Shown piece after piece: positions 1 to 12,257 of a stretch of DNA of 64,000 nucleotides. The stretch is from Orobanche coerulescens. Lineage: Eukaryota; Streptophyta; Magnoliopsida; Lamiales; Orobanchaceae. The first letter of the stretch is position 1, and every line of letters starts with the position of its first letter. The position numbers and the translations under genes are program-made. The stretch is taken from assembly GCA_033398695.1 (NCBI GenBank), contig CM065814.1, forward strand, positions 21,047,501 to 21,111,500, given 5' to 3'. The notes under the pieces are model-generated. The model was given only the letters and a program-made list of their open reading frames with translations. It ran no database searches and had not been told where the DNA came from.

Positions 1-316
1 CAAAAATTCTTTCAATAGCCAAAAATAGCTTATAATAAATGACATGACCCCGCGCCAACAGTTCTACAGAGTATAAAATTACAAGTAAATAATAAATCAG
101 AAACATAAAAGGCATATAACACTCCTAAATAGTCTTCGAACCCAAGCATGGCTGTAGAGATTAACAATCTCAGAGATCGCAAGGAAAAAAAGCCGACCAT
201 TTAAAAAGAAAAAAACTGGGTTCAAACATCTACACTAACCCGTATTAAAATTTACTACCTCTAATGTCTGTGTCGAGCATTGTCAGCTTTTGTTTTGTAT
301 GTCCCTAAAATGATTC
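1..316 (-). other. 3' flank / probable 3' UTR of HSP70-17
   Basis: This stretch lies directly downstream of the TAA stop of the minus-strand HSP70-17 gene. It is AT-rich and has no convincing reading frame on either strand. It probably contains the 3' untranslated region and polyadenylation site, but I could not pick out a clear signal. Confidence 0.5.
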
Positions 317-3050
317 TTACAACTCATCGTGAGGCTTGGACTCGGCATTTGCCGTGTCACCAGTGGTCGAGTCTTTTGAGGAGGTTGTTGTCTCTTCAGA
401 TGCAGAGTCTGTGGAATTTGATTTGTCGGTTTCCACCTTGGCATGTTTCTCAACTTTTGGCTTTGGCTTGGGGATTCTGTTCACGCTTGTAACCTACACA
501 CATGAACCATGAAACCATCAATAAACATCAATAAATATTAGGTTCATTACTAAAAAAAGGTACCCTTGAAGTTTGTCTAATTACAGAAAACCGGATTATC
601 TTTCAAAATCACGCATGAGAATGGCTTTTTGAGTAAGAAATAGGAATAAAATCTGAACCATTATCTTTTTGTGATCTACGGTCCAGATTAGCGTATGCAT
701 AAAATATATGCATCTCATGCATTAAAATTAAACATTATATGATGCGTTTCATGAGAATAAATCTTGTTCATTTAATCAAGATCTATGGACCAGATTCATT
801 TCTATTTCTTAACTTAAACCCCCCATTCTCACCAGAACCATTATATATATATATATATATGAAAAAAGAGCACGGATAAATACCTTGTCCTGGAGATCTA
901 AAACCTTCTCATATACTTCATCAGATGTGAATGCTGGTTTGTTAAAAGCAGAAGTCCTGTTGGAGATGAAAATTAGGACTTTGCAGCATAATGTTAAAAG
1001 TGACCGACTTGGTGAATCGTTCAAATGAACACAATTTCTTTATGAAACCCTGTCAAAGTGACCGGAACTCTATTCAGGCAATCAACTATTTCCAGCCAAA
1101 ATGAATTAGTGAGCTAAACCCAAATACGTGCTGATACGATCTAATCCAAACAAAAAAAAAACTAACTCCATGCAGATGTTCATAAATGAACGATATATTG
1201 ACCAACATTTTTTGTATCATTAACAGAAAATGGTAGACTTACCTAAAAACAAAAATTAGCAAAACGTTTATTTGTGGTTAAACCAAAGATAAATAAATTA
1301 TTTCATATTTGGTCTCGAATAAACGAGTCGATATATTCAATTATGCTCATTGTTTCCAAGAACAGAACGTGGAAACACCAGGAACAAGAAATATGAAACC
1401 GGCAAACACCCGGAAACCCAAACATCAGGAGAAGTGTACAAATCCATGTCATGACCAAAAAAAAGGATAAAGCTTACTTCTTCTGCTCAGCCTCCTTGTC
1501 ACTTAACCAACTTTTCAACTTTTCAGCTCCATGTACGACCTAGAAAACCACAATACCAACGCGAGGTCTAAAATCCATTTCTCCAAAAAAAAAAAAAAAA
1601 AAAAAAAATGAGATCAGAAGTTAAAACCACCTCATCTATTCTCTCTCTTGGCAGCCAAGATTTGTTTTTTTCCCATCCTTGCAAAATCTAAAGATTGGGA
1701 GAAAAAAACAAGTTAGAGTAGGTACCTGGTAATGCATAGAAGTCAAAGTACACATCTCAAAATTCAAAATAGAAGTGCTCCTACTTTTTGAGCATTAGTG
1801 TCTCGATAATATGCAGTTGAAAATGGTTACTTCATAATCTAACGTGTTCAATGAAGTAAAAGTTGATCATGTAATGCAAACTTCGCATACAAATCAGAAT
1901 CAGTACTTTGTTGGGTGACTAAAAACCAAAGTTCAGCCTTCTCAAGACCTCTGAAGTTAATATTTGACTTTCGCCCACACATTCCACGCAGAAAAATGTT
2001 TTCGAATGTGAACAATCAAAGAAACCTATCATCACTAAATCATTGACAATAGTAGCCGTCTAGGAACACTGTAACATAGCATATCAAAGCAGAAGACACA
2101 TCACATCCACTTTTTCCTTCCGTTCACTGAAGGTTGAGGTTTAATTCTACATTTTCAAACTTTTTTCAATCACTGTCACCTACTCAAAATAATAATAGTA
2201 GCAGTAGCAGTAGCAGCAGTAGTAGTAGTAGTAGTAATCATGGTTATTACATCGCCCGACTAGTCAAGCAGTCGGTCAGGAAGGATCGACTGGAGCCCTC
2301 GACTGGCTGCTTGTCACTATTTCGAGCGACTCGCCATCGACTGGTCGACTGAGTCGACTAGGCGGGTCGACTTAGCGACCCAGTCGCCCGACTGGTTCAG
2401 AATTTCCGACCCTGTTGCAAAAAGCAAAGTATTAAGTAATCTAATTTTAACCTAATTGTATTTGTATACATGGTTATTACATCGCCCGACTAGTCAAGCA
2501 GTCGGTCAGGAAGGATCGACTGGAGCCCTCGACTGGCTGCTTGTCACTATTTCGAGCGACTCGCCATCGACTGGTCGACTGAGTCGACTAGGCGGGTCGA
2601 CTTAGCGACCCAGTCGCCCGACTGGTTCAGAATTTCCGACCCTGTTGCAAAAAGCAAAGTATTAAGTAATCTAATTTTAACCTAATTGTATTTGTATACA
2701 TACGCTCAGAAATCGCGACCCGTCTCCATCGCCTCCAGTCCATCGCTTCGTGACCCAGTCGGCTCCATCGCCGTCGCCTCCATCGTCATCGCCTCGTATA
2801 TATATATATATATATTATATATATAATTACATATACAGTACAGACTAGTTGATTGTTATATATGTTGAATGTTATAATTTGGCTGCTTGCTGCTGTATTA
2901 GGTATGTTAGAAACATATATTATTCTACATATATAATTATTATTTATTATTTATACCTTGTCGACTAGTGTCGACTAGTCTACGACTCGACTTGCCGGAC
3001 CCTCCGTCGACTGGGCTCGACTGGTCGACGTAACAACCATGGTAGTGATG

Positions 3051-3130
<80 letters not shown>

Positions 3131-6100
3131 GTATCATTATTACACATTCTCTCACAGATCCCACCATTTTCCAACCGTCTCATCGAATCATTTTACTATT
3201 TCAATATCACATCAACTTTTATTACTATATTTTTCTCTCATATTCTACACACTTCCAAGATTCAGCCTTCTTTCACTTTATTTTTTTAATTACAATCCTC
3301 TAGCAGGAAAAAGAAACAAATAAAAAGAGGGAAAAAAGTCAAATGAAAGGATCTCTAATTGCACGCGGACCTTCCCGCTGTTTAAGCAATAACTTAATAC
3401 TTCAGAGTTCAGAAAGTGTTCATGAAAGAACACAATTTCACCTGTTGCAATTCCGTAAGGTATCTCAGTGTATGTTCAGATGCAGCGGGACGTGCAATCA
3501 GTTCGTTATATCTGTATAAACACTAACATGTAAGGGCCACCTTGCCAATATGAAAGAGCTTTACTAACCTATTTAATTGACTAAAGTGACAAACCTAAAG
3601 AATATGGGATCACCAATAGCTTTCAACGTGTCTAAGCGTTCTTCAAATTCAGTGGCAGAGGCATCTTCACCATCAGTATACAACCAATCTTCCACCTAAA
3701 TTAATGGACGACTTTAGCCAGTATTTAAAAGAGATACTTGACAAGAAAGTCTGGTCTGAAAATCCATGGGACAGCAAGTACATACACACAAGAAGCCCAC
3801 AGACCAAGGGGTAGGGGAGGGAGAGAGGGAGAGAGCAAACCTCATTGAGTTTTTCAATAAAAGACTGCCGCTCTTGCTGGGAAGATATTCTTCCGAACTC
3901 CTCCGATTCAAGCTATCATATCAACAATCAAGAAAATGCTAAGTTACTCAGACACAATGAATTAAAGGATGCTTAAAATGAATACTGAATCATAAACAAA
4001 AATAATAAACAGTACACTAGTCCTCAAAATAAGAGACAAAAGTGAAACCACCTTAGCACTATCCAGCAGAACCAAGGTAGCAGGGAATGGGGAGTAAAGA
4101 AAGCAGATGAAGAAAATATCAGCGAATAGTCTCAAAGAATGTTTGTGGCAGAATGGGCACATGTTTATGAAACCTTTATAGAACTAGGTAGCCTAGTCTA
4201 GGCGAAGTAATGTACCCATCAGTTACAGTAGAAATACTGGCCAAAGTGAGAAGAATATTGAAACATCAATGGGGGTGTTTTAATATTATACCCACTAACA
4301 TCTAATTCTTAAAACAAAGTAAGTGCAAAGTGTTAGGCATGACCATTGACCAACGAGGCTATGTAGTCATGGATGTCAAAAGTCTACATAAACAAAAAGT
4401 AAATTTCCTACCTTGTCTTTAGTAGAATATATGTATCCTTCCAGGTTATTTTTCAATTCTGCTGTTCTTCTCCTTTCCGCATCCTTCTTGTCCAATACTT
4501 CCAATTTCCGTTTAGCCTCAGCAAGAGACTCTTTTGAGAGAGGCATTCCAGGCCCTGTTGTCTTCTCAATAACCTACAGAAACATACAAACAGGATTCTC
4601 AAGATAATAAAGAATTCAATTATTGTAATCTAAGAGTGGTTTATTTGGATTACCTTGAGGGGAACTCTGAAAGTCCTTTTCTTCAGCTTCTTTTCAGTAC
4701 CAAGATCCACAGTGCTAGAATCATTAGCACCAGAATCTGAAATGTTACTGTTGTTACTTGTCTCCAATTTGTCACTATTTTCCTCTGAAGGATTCTTGGT
4801 ATCAGCGTCTGTAATGTTGGCAGAAGCAGATGTTGAATTGTCCACTGTGAGATTCTTTCTTGGGACTTCAACCCATTCAGTGATCTCAACGACAGCTTCT
4901 GCCCGATCCAATGAAAATATACCACTTCTACTGAGAGAGAAGTGTAAATTGGTCTTAATTGGGGAGGAAAGGTTCCTTGATGAGTACCTGAAAAATACCG
5001 GGGCATTAAGAAAATAGAGTCTGTAATCAAATGAAGTTGGACTATTAAGAAACAAAAAATTCTTACTTTTCACTTGCGTCTGTGAGACCTGACACATCAT
5101 ATTGTGCAAATACCAGCGAAGAGGCTCCAGGTGGTAAGAGATCTTCACTCTCATAAGAAAGTGAAACTTCAAAATCCATGTTGTGGTTAATAGATCTGAA
5201 CATCTGTATTTAAAGTAAAAGCAAATCAAATTGATACCATGGGATGAGACATACCACTCCTTGTATCAAAACTCTTCTTACCCTGCTAGGTAACTTTTTC
5301 ATTCTCGGTACAATAAGCTGTCTGGTGTTTACATCTTTCAAAAGACCTTCACCATTCAACTCAAACACAAAACCATAAGTAGAACCATCGATCATTCCTA
5401 GCTTACGGTTTAATTTAATTCCGTCACTTAAATTTGCAGCATGGAGTGAGGCACCTAGAACAATAGCTTCATCGGCGTCCAGATGTTTGTCCAACTCCTT
5501 CCTTCCAAGAAAATCCTGAAGCTTAGCCTGACGATGAAGTCGGGATTCAATCATCAAATGAATCAAATGAAAACTATGGTAAAATAGATTGAGAAGCTGG
5601 AACATTTGATTTTCATTGCTCCAAGCGAAAATCAGCATTAGCAATAGCCCCATTAGCTATAAGAAAGCATAGAGATCATAATATTATTACTTGTAAGTTG
5701 ATCTGTGTCTAAACGTAACATTGACAAACATAATACTTCTTGAGCAACTCATGGCATGTCTGTTTAAGTTTTAGATGTGAAGTGAAGCACCCCAAAGTTG
5801 GCACAGGGCTTTCGTTTTAAATCAATCTCGCTGTCTCCTATAAGCTCAAAAGTGCACTTTTTTTATTGACTATAAGAAAGCATATTTGTAAGCTAATCTC
5901 AGGGGCTGTTTACTTGTGACTTAATCAGCTTAATGGTAAAATGTCTTATTCACTCAGACGTTTGGAGGTGTTTACTTGTGGCTTAATGGCTTATTCGCGC
6001 AGACAAAAATGACTTATTTATTAAACATGAAAAGGGGTGTGTTGTCCCCATTAAGACAAAAAAATGACTCCCCTACCCCTAATTGAAAACCACACATTTA

Positions 6101-9100
6101 TATATACAATATAAAAAATTTAGGTTTTAATATAAATGAATGTAATATATATTATTCATATATAAATAATATACATTATTAATTTATATATAATATTTGT
6201 TACTATATATTATTGTATAAATAAATGTTTGTATCTACAAAATATCATATATATTATGAATATATAAATAAATATTATATATTACTTATATATTAACATT
6301 TATTCATATGTATAATATTTATTATATATGTTCTTATCTATTTAAAATATATTTCTATATACAAATATATATTGTATATTATACGTATTATTTATATATG
6401 TATTAAATATTTTATATATTACTTACATACAAAATTGAATCATTTATGTATAATATTTTGTTTAAATTTAAATAATATATATAGAAGATGAGTCAAATTT
6501 GATTTTTCAATAATGTTTAAATTTGTCTACTTTGTGTTTGAATTTGGCTACTTTGTGTTTGAACTTGACTTCTTTGTGTTTGAAATTGGATTTTTAAGTA
6601 CTTTATGAATTTATGTTTTGATTTTTGGATTATATCATTTATATTGCTTAAAAAATAAACAACAATTTATAAAACAGCTTATAATTCATATTCAGGGGTA
6701 AATCGGTCATTTCTGTTATTCAGACAGTTTATTTAGATGAAAAAGTAAACGGCAGGATCAATTTACTCAGACATCAATTTACCGAGATAGACACATTTAC
6801 CCAGACATATAATTTACCCAGACATCAGTAACAAACATAATACTTCTTGAGAAACTTAAGACATGTCTGTTTAGGTTTTAAATGTGAAGTGAAACACCCA
6901 TTTCTAATCAAAATCCAATAGAGAAAATGAATGTAGAAGTCAGATGTTACCAACCTGCAACTTTGGAACTCGAGTGGCACCTCCAATCAACTCCACTGCA
7001 TATAAATCATCAACATTTAATCCAGAATGCTTAAGAACTTCTTTCAAAGGAATAAGGGCCTTTTCCCACATATCTCCACAAATCTCTTCAAACTTCTCAC
7101 GAGTTATTGTGCTCCTAGAGAAAAACAAATCCCAGGAGAGGCAAACAAAAAAACGATACATCATTCAACCAATGGTGTGTGACAAAAGAATGAGACATTG
7201 GAAATCATAAGCAGCACAACTAACATATCAGAATCGGATCTGACACGATCAACAACATCCAAGTCTTAATCCCAAAATGATTTGGGGTCAGCTAAGATAA
7301 ATCATCCTTGAAACCGTGAACGACCAAGAAAATCCTTATTAGCAATAAAAACAAAAAAAAAACTACAAAAAAAATAAATGAAAATACGAAGTGTAAATAA
7401 AAATCAAAGGATTCCAGAGAAAAAAAATCATTCAAATAAATGGCTCTGACACGATCAGGTCATAAAAATCATAAAGTGGGAAAGACCAAGGAAAAGTGTA
7501 AGGAGCTCCTACATGAAGCCATGGTGCCAATTGTACATATAAGCTAAATCAAAAGCTTATTATAAAAACTTGAGTTTCTTACATCAGACATGAGAAAATT
7601 GCACCGAGAAATCATCACAAAAGACAGTAAGATTATTCATAAACCATTCGCAAGTCACCAGCATCTATGGCATAATAAGTAAATAACTGATTCTAGTTGA
7701 ACATATCACATGATACGTTTCTTATTAATTACTGTTTAGGGTTTTAATTTAGGTTAGCGAATAAATTGGCTCGTAGGCTTAATTGCTTGGGGCTGAAGTT
7801 AGGGTTAGGGTTTTTGAGTCTATTTATATTTGCTTTTGTGTCTCGTAGTTAGATTATCTAGAAGATCATTGTTTACGGCTTCGGCATGGAGACGGAATAT
7901 TTTCCATAGGAAATAGGCTATTGGCTTGGGACAAGATTAATCCCGTTTTGTTGTTTTTCTTTTCTTCGTTTCGAACTATATTTTATTTTCTATATTTGTG
8001 TCCTGTCTATTAGTAAATTCTTAGAATTCCCCTAGTGATCTTGTGTCTCAGCCATTGACTCTATCAATTGGTCCGACCTGCCGAATGACGAACACAAGGA
8101 TGGAATCTCGCATGGAGACGGTAGAGAAGGGTTTGGAGGATGTCTGGCGAGAATTATCCAAACAAGGATTGCGGTTGGAGCGCATCGAGGCGATGCTGGA
8201 AACTTTAGTACTGGGCAAAAGGGCTGTCGGCGGCAGCAGGGCTGAATCTGCCTCCTCGGACCCCGAACCGCCGCATACACATACGACAGCAGAACCGCGA
8301 CAGGCCGCAAACTCGATTTTCCAGCTTTTTCAGGCAATGACCCTAACACACGGCTCTCACGCGCGGAGCAATTTTTCCGGGTCCACCGTAACCCCAACTC
8401 GGCGAAGGTGGATTTGGCGTTGGTGGGACTGGACGGCACCACGTCGCAATCGATGCAATGGCTTCTTCGCTGCCAACCGGACATGACATGGCCAAACTTC
8501 ACGCGCGCGCTTCTACAGCGGTTTGGTGACAATCCGAACGCCAACCATTACGAATCCCTGACGGCGACGATACACATGGAAACAGTCGATGAGTTTGTAG
8601 ATGCGTTTGTGGCAAAGGCCTGCTATGTGCATGGAATTTTTTCTCGGGCTGTTTTTGAATGGACTACGGGCTGATATTCGGGCCCGCATTTGATTCAAGG
8701 ATGCATCTGATTTGTTTGGGATAATTCAATTAGCCCACGAGATTGAGCAGGAAATTTGGGCTGCCCACGGTCCCCCGCGCAGCCTATTTGCCTCAACAAA
8801 CCTTTGCAGGGCCAGTTGAGGCCGGGGGGTTTGGAAGCCCGTCTCAATGCCCGCGACCACCAGCACACTTCCTGAGTTCCACGGGTCAACCCCAGACGGT
8901 GGGGCATCACGACCCGGACTGTTCGTAGGTTCGGGTGCGCCTGTGATCTCGTCTCCATCCGTCGGGTCTGCGGATCCAGGAAACCAAACTCGACAACTGT
9001 CTCGTCTGAAGTTATGAATCTCAAGGGAAAAGGGTCTTTGCTTCAAATACCGTGAGCCGTACCCTCCCTTACACAACTGTTCAAACAAGTCCCTTCATGT

Positions 9101-12026
9101 CTTAATTGCTGCAAAAAAGGAGTTTGATGGCGGGCCCAATTTGAGAGAACCTACGGATCCGCCTTGAGGACAAGGCTGCTTTTAAGGGGAAGGTAATTGA
9201 TACACTTCTTATTAATTACTGTTTAGGGTTTTACTTTGAGTTGGTGAATATATTGGCCCATGGGCTTAATTGCTTGGGGCTTAAGTTAGTGTTAGGGGTT
9301 TTGAGTCTATTTATATTGCTTTTGTGTCCCTTAGTTAGATTATCTAGAAGATCATCGTTTACAGCTTCGGCTTGAGACGGAATATTTTCCGTAGGAAATC
9401 GGCCATTAGATTGGGACGGGATTCATCCTGTTTGTTTTTCTTTTCTTCGTTTCGCAATATATCTTATTTTCTATATTGGTATCCTATCTTATAGTAAATT
9501 TCAGAATTTCCCTAGTGATCTTGTGTGTCAGCCCTTGACTCTATCATCACATGCATGGAATTTATTTGTTTTATTAAAGATTGTAAACAACAAGAGATTG
9601 ATCAAACATATAACTCATGTCTACAAAATAGAATCTGAAGCATTTTATAACCAATGTTCAAACAAACATATGTCCATAGCAAAGCTTATAATATGAGGGG
9701 ATCAAAAACAGATTCGTAAGCAAACAAAAAACAGAACAAGCAAGGAGTACTCAGGCGAAGGAGGATAAGAGGGGCGGTGATAGCAGATAAAAAGATTTAC
9801 GTATAATGTTTGATAACTTGATTTTGGAAATACACTGACAACTAAAAAAAAGTATTTTTAGAGAGATAAAAAAAGGTAAAAAAAAAAAAAAAAAAACAGG
9901 TCATACACCTAATGCAGTTTCATCAATAAAGATAATTCAATTCTTATAGTTCGTATTCTTCTTTCATTCTTCTCTTTTTTACACAAATATCAGTTATGTA
10001 AAAAAATCCATGAAATTTCAATGATTATTGATACCTGCTTAGATCCGTTTGATAGTTCACAGATAAAGTGTCAGAATAGTTAAATATATAAATCTAGTGA
10101 TCTAAGCTAGACCAAAAACTGGAAGATGGACAATGAAGAAACACAACTTCCTTAGATGGCAGCAAAAGATGGGACAAAATGCACTTAACTATTATGAGTA
10201 CAATTATATAGTGGTCAAAGGAGTACAATACTCATATGCTCGGCAAAATGAGTACTACTGTTCTAATAATATGAGTATTATTTAATTCATATAATATGAA
10301 TACTATTTTACTCATGTAATATGAGTATATGCACCCATAAAAAATAAAAATAAAAAGGTGAGTACTATTGTACACATGTACTCAGCCAAATGAGAAGAGT
10401 AGTACTCATATAGCTATATGAGTCCAGTAGTACTCATATTCATATGGTTAGTAATAGGAGTACCGTAGTAATATGAGTAGTTGCACCCAAAAGTATATAT
10501 AAAAATGTGTAAAGTCCCAAGCCCGAAAGCTGGGTCAGCTATATGTAACCTGAAGTCAGAAAATATATCTTGAAAAGACTGGTGCATTTAAAAGGTCGAG
10601 TAACCTGAGGTCACTGTCGTCGTATAAAGATTCCACAGATATTGGAGCCACCATATTAGCACTCAAAATCTCTTTTGTGCGCTTAACTTGTTTTCTCAAT
10701 TTGGCCATCGCCTTGGGGGAGTTTCTAATGTCGACCCCATTGCCAAGCTGTTTATTGAACTCATCCGCAAAATACTCCACCATCCTCAACTCCATACTTT
10801 GACCCCCAAGATCTGCGTCCCATTTGACATCCTTCACCTGGAACAATATAATCAATACCAAATGTCAAACTACCCACATCAGCACTTGCCATAGAATAAA
10901 CTTTATAATGTCAGTTCGGTGCGTCCTAAGTATTTAAATGAAATCAAAAGTTGGTTACCTGATGGTCATTTCTCTCACACAATCATTTCATTTTAGCGAC
11001 TGAACAAACATCTAACGTTAACCATGACATCAATAAAAAGCGATGATGTGTGCATAATATTCTGTAAGATGTACGAGACACCACCAACAAAGCAACAGTA
11101 AACATTCAAATGCGTGCAATAACAACTTATATATGAGAATGGGTTGTTACTCAAATGCAAGTTAAAATACAAATTTTGAAACTCAAAAATTGAGGATAAC
11201 ACGTCCAACACGTGAATCGCAACCTCCACAACTTCGCTGTTCAAGTATTAAAAGAAAAATTCACCTGAAATTGATTCACAGACACGGCCTTTCCCAATTC
11301 TTTAGCATTATAAGCTGAAAAATACACCAATGCAGCATACGTACTGCTCGCCCCCATGTCGTAAAAAACCACATGCCTTGATCCATTAGAGAAATCTTTA
11401 TCAATTCCATACTGCAAAGCAGCTCCCGAATGTTCATTCACCAAAGCCAGCACATTCAGCCCCGCCAAATCCGCTGCAGCCAACAGTCCCCTCCTCTCAG
11501 CCACCCCAGTAAATGGAGGCACCGTGATCACCACATCCTTCACACTCGTCCTAGCTTGAGTATCCGCCAGCCCCACTGCGTACTTCAGCATCATCCCGAC
11601 CATCTCCTCCGCCGTGAAATTCCCATTCTCCGCTTTAAAAACAGGCACCTCTTGCGCTTTCTCGGGGGCCATCTCGTAACCCAAATACAGCTTACGGAGG
11701 AAATCTCGCGCAAAATTGTAGGGTTTAGCGAGGAGCAAGGGGAGATTGGAGTATACCTTGCTAGGATAACGAGCAAGGAGATTAAGCGACTCCTCGCCGA
11801 TTAACCGAGAATCGGCGTGGAAACTGATTAAAGACGGGGTTTTGCGCTTCGACATTTCGTTAATGGCGATCGAGATCGGTGGCTGTCCGGGCTTGAGGTT
11901 CACCACGGCGACCTTCATCCATTCGGATCCGAGATCTATGCTTGCCACCGCCGATTCAGAATGAAAAGAATTCAGTAGAAACAGTGACAGGAGGAGCAAA
12001 CCGCGGAGCGAATTCGCCGTCGCCAT
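317..12026 (-). CDS. HSP70-17: Heat shock 70 kDa protein 17 (ER-lumenal HSP70/GRP170 family), 14 exons, apparently intact
   Basis: Exons on the minus strand are 12026-11265, 10837-10605, 7114-6955, 5527-5282, 5203-5067, 4987-4654, 4573-4412, 3912-3841, 3695-3595, 3511-3442, 1687-1631, 1539-1478, 956-884 and 493-317. Every junction reads GT...AG. The exons sum to 2646 bases, that is 881 codons plus stop, close to the roughly 870 residues usual for plant members. Residues 1-27 look like a signal peptide. The ATPase domain follows: IDLGSEWMKVAVV at 30-42, VVITVPPFTGVAERRG at 165-180, the phosphate loop VFYDMGASSTY at 220-230 and ELIGGATRVPKLQ at 373-385. A substrate-binding region comes next, with an Asn/Ser-rich acidic insert near 545-605, a helical lid, and a C-terminal HDEL for ER retrieval. 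Proteins of this family act in the ER lumen as large HSP70s and nucleotide-exchange partners of BiP. Introns 2, 3 and 10 are swollen by transposable elements, yet no coding exon is damaged. Confidence 0.95.
2189..2238. repeat. AAT/AGT/AGC trinucleotide microsatellite
   Basis: A run of AAT, AGT and AGC triplets lies in intron 10 of HSP70-17, immediately left of the hAT-like element. The last eight bases (gtagtaat) are the probable left target duplication of that element. Confidence 0.85.
2239..2698. repeat. Perfect tandem duplication, 2 x 230 bp, of the element's left end
   Basis: The unit 2239-2468 is repeated at 2469-2698 with no difference that I could see. Each unit starts with CATGGTTATTACATCG, so the left terminal inverted repeat of the host element is present twice. 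Confidence 0.9.
2239..3041. mobile_element. Non-autonomous hAT-like DNA transposon in HSP70-17 intron 10
   Basis: The left end reads CATGGTTATTACATCG and the right end, on the other strand, reads CATGGTTGTTACGTCG, giving near-perfect terminal inverted repeats. The flanks gtagtaat (2231-2238) and gtagtgat (3042-3049) form an 8-bp target duplication with one mismatch, as expected for the hAT superfamily. Both ends are dense in GTCGACT and CGACTAG motifs, which give subterminal inverted repeats. The middle is AT-rich and includes a TA dinucleotide run near 2798-2826. No transposase is present. The superfamily call rests only on the duplication length and the ends. Confidence 0.65.
3050..3129. 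repeat. (TAA)n microsatellite, about 26 units
   Basis: An uninterrupted run of TAA/ATA triplets lies directly right of the hAT-like element in HSP70-17 intron 10. It continues the trinucleotide tract found on the left side, so the element probably inserted into one compound microsatellite. Long homopolymeric Ile or Tyr frames across it are artefacts. Confidence 0.95.
5724..6900. repeat. About 70-bp direct repeat pair flanking an insertion in HSP70-17 intron 3
   Basis: A block beginning acaaacataatacttcttga occurs at 5724-5792 and again, diverged, at 6831-6900. Both copies continue into a matching stretch that ends near aagtgaagcaccc or aagtgaaacaccc. The segment between them contains the Harbinger-like element. 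The arrangement looks like a local duplication rather than a normal short target duplication. Confidence 0.7.
5902..6756. mobile_element. Putative Harbinger-like MITE relative in HSP70-17 intron 3
   Basis: The left end reads GGGGCTGTTTACTTGTGACTT. The right side, on the other strand, reads CTGCCGTTTACTTTTTC, giving imperfect inverted ends. The subterminal stretch near 6690-6735 (ggggtaaatcgg followed by ttattcagacagttta) matches that of the better-defined element at 26215-26921, so both are probably one family. The interior is extremely AT-rich. No target duplication is evident, and the right boundary is uncertain. Confidence 0.45.
7711..8066 (+). repeat. 5' LTR of the intron-2 element
   Basis: This 356-bp terminal repeat runs from TGATACG to CTATCA. 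It is followed directly by the internal region beginning attggtccgacctg. It differs from its partner at many positions, so the insertion is not recent. Confidence 0.87.
8043..8710 (+). pseudogene. Degenerate gypsy-type gag fragment
   Basis: Two overlapping frames are needed, so at least one frameshift is present. The first (8043-8486) carries a helical segment, METVEKGLEDVWREL. The second (8408-8674) carries SMQWLLRCQPDMTWPNFTRA followed by LLQRFGDN and then TVDEFVDAF. This is the pattern of the retrotransposon gag domain (W..F...L..RFG). A stop follows at once, and no zinc knuckle, protease or polymerase can be found. It cannot support transposition on its own. Confidence 0.65.
9198..9546 (+). 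repeat. 3' LTR of the intron-2 element
   Basis: This 349-bp copy of the terminal repeat runs from TGATACAC to CTATCA and is followed by the right target duplication tcaca. Confidence 0.87.
10180..10500. repeat. Degenerate ATGAGTACT / AGTACTCAT repeat tract in HSP70-17 intron 2
   Basis: Variants of atgagtact and its complement (agtactcat, tactcatat) recur every 15-40 bases through this AT-rich stretch, in both orientations. The tract could fold into several short hairpins. No coding potential is seen and I recognise no known element. Confidence 0.6.
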
Positions 12027-12257
12027 TTTTGTGGAATTTTCGAGCTCTCACCTCTCAATATGGCATCAACGGAGTCCAGTGGGGAAAGGGGTTTTTCTAG
12101 GGGGGGGGGAGTTGGGAAATGGTAGGGGTTATGGCGAATAGTGAAATGACACGTAGACGAAAGGACACGTGGTTGGATCTTAGTCGCAGGGTGCGTTGTT
12201 TGGCGTTGTCTTTTATCATAACGCTAAATGGTTCAAAGTAAAAGCAATTGAAAGTGA
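12027..12257 (-). promoter_or_regulatory. Probable 5' UTR and proximal promoter of HSP70-17
   Basis: This stretch lies between the HSP70-17 start codon and the left end of the hAT element. On the gene's strand it carries two ACGT-core motifs: CCACGTGT at 12165-12172 (G-box-like) and TACGTGTC at 12148-12155. Both are of the type bound by plant bZIP factors. ER chaperone genes of this family are commonly induced through bZIP factors in the unfolded protein response. No full ERSE element is seen, so that regulation is inference. Confidence 0.4.

Larger units (their letters stand above)
7711..9546 (+). mobile_element. Short LTR retrotransposon with degenerate gag, inserted in HSP70-17 intron 2
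   Basis: Two similar LTRs (7711-8066 and 9198-9546) start with TGATAC and end with CTATCA. The element is flanked by a perfect 5-bp target duplication, tcaca (7706-7710 and 9547-9551). A purine-rich tract (aaggggaagg) precedes the right LTR, so the element runs on the plus strand, antisense to the host gene. The internal region is only 1.1 kb and holds a decayed gag but no pol. It is a non-autonomous, probably gypsy-derived element. Confidence 0.88.

Noticed and set aside
2940..3323. Open frames of long poly-Tyr, poly-Leu and poly-Ile
   Set aside because: They are translations of the (TAA)n microsatellite in HSP70-17 intron 10 and its flanks, not genes.
6100..6480. Very AT-rich stretch considered as a matrix-attachment site or origin
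   Set aside because: It is the interior of a Harbinger-like element; base composition alone does not support a specific function.
12148..12172. An ER-stress ERSE or ERSE-II element in the HSP70-17 promoter
   Set aside because: Only the CCACG part and ACGT cores are present; the ATTGG or CCAAT half at the required spacing is not seen.
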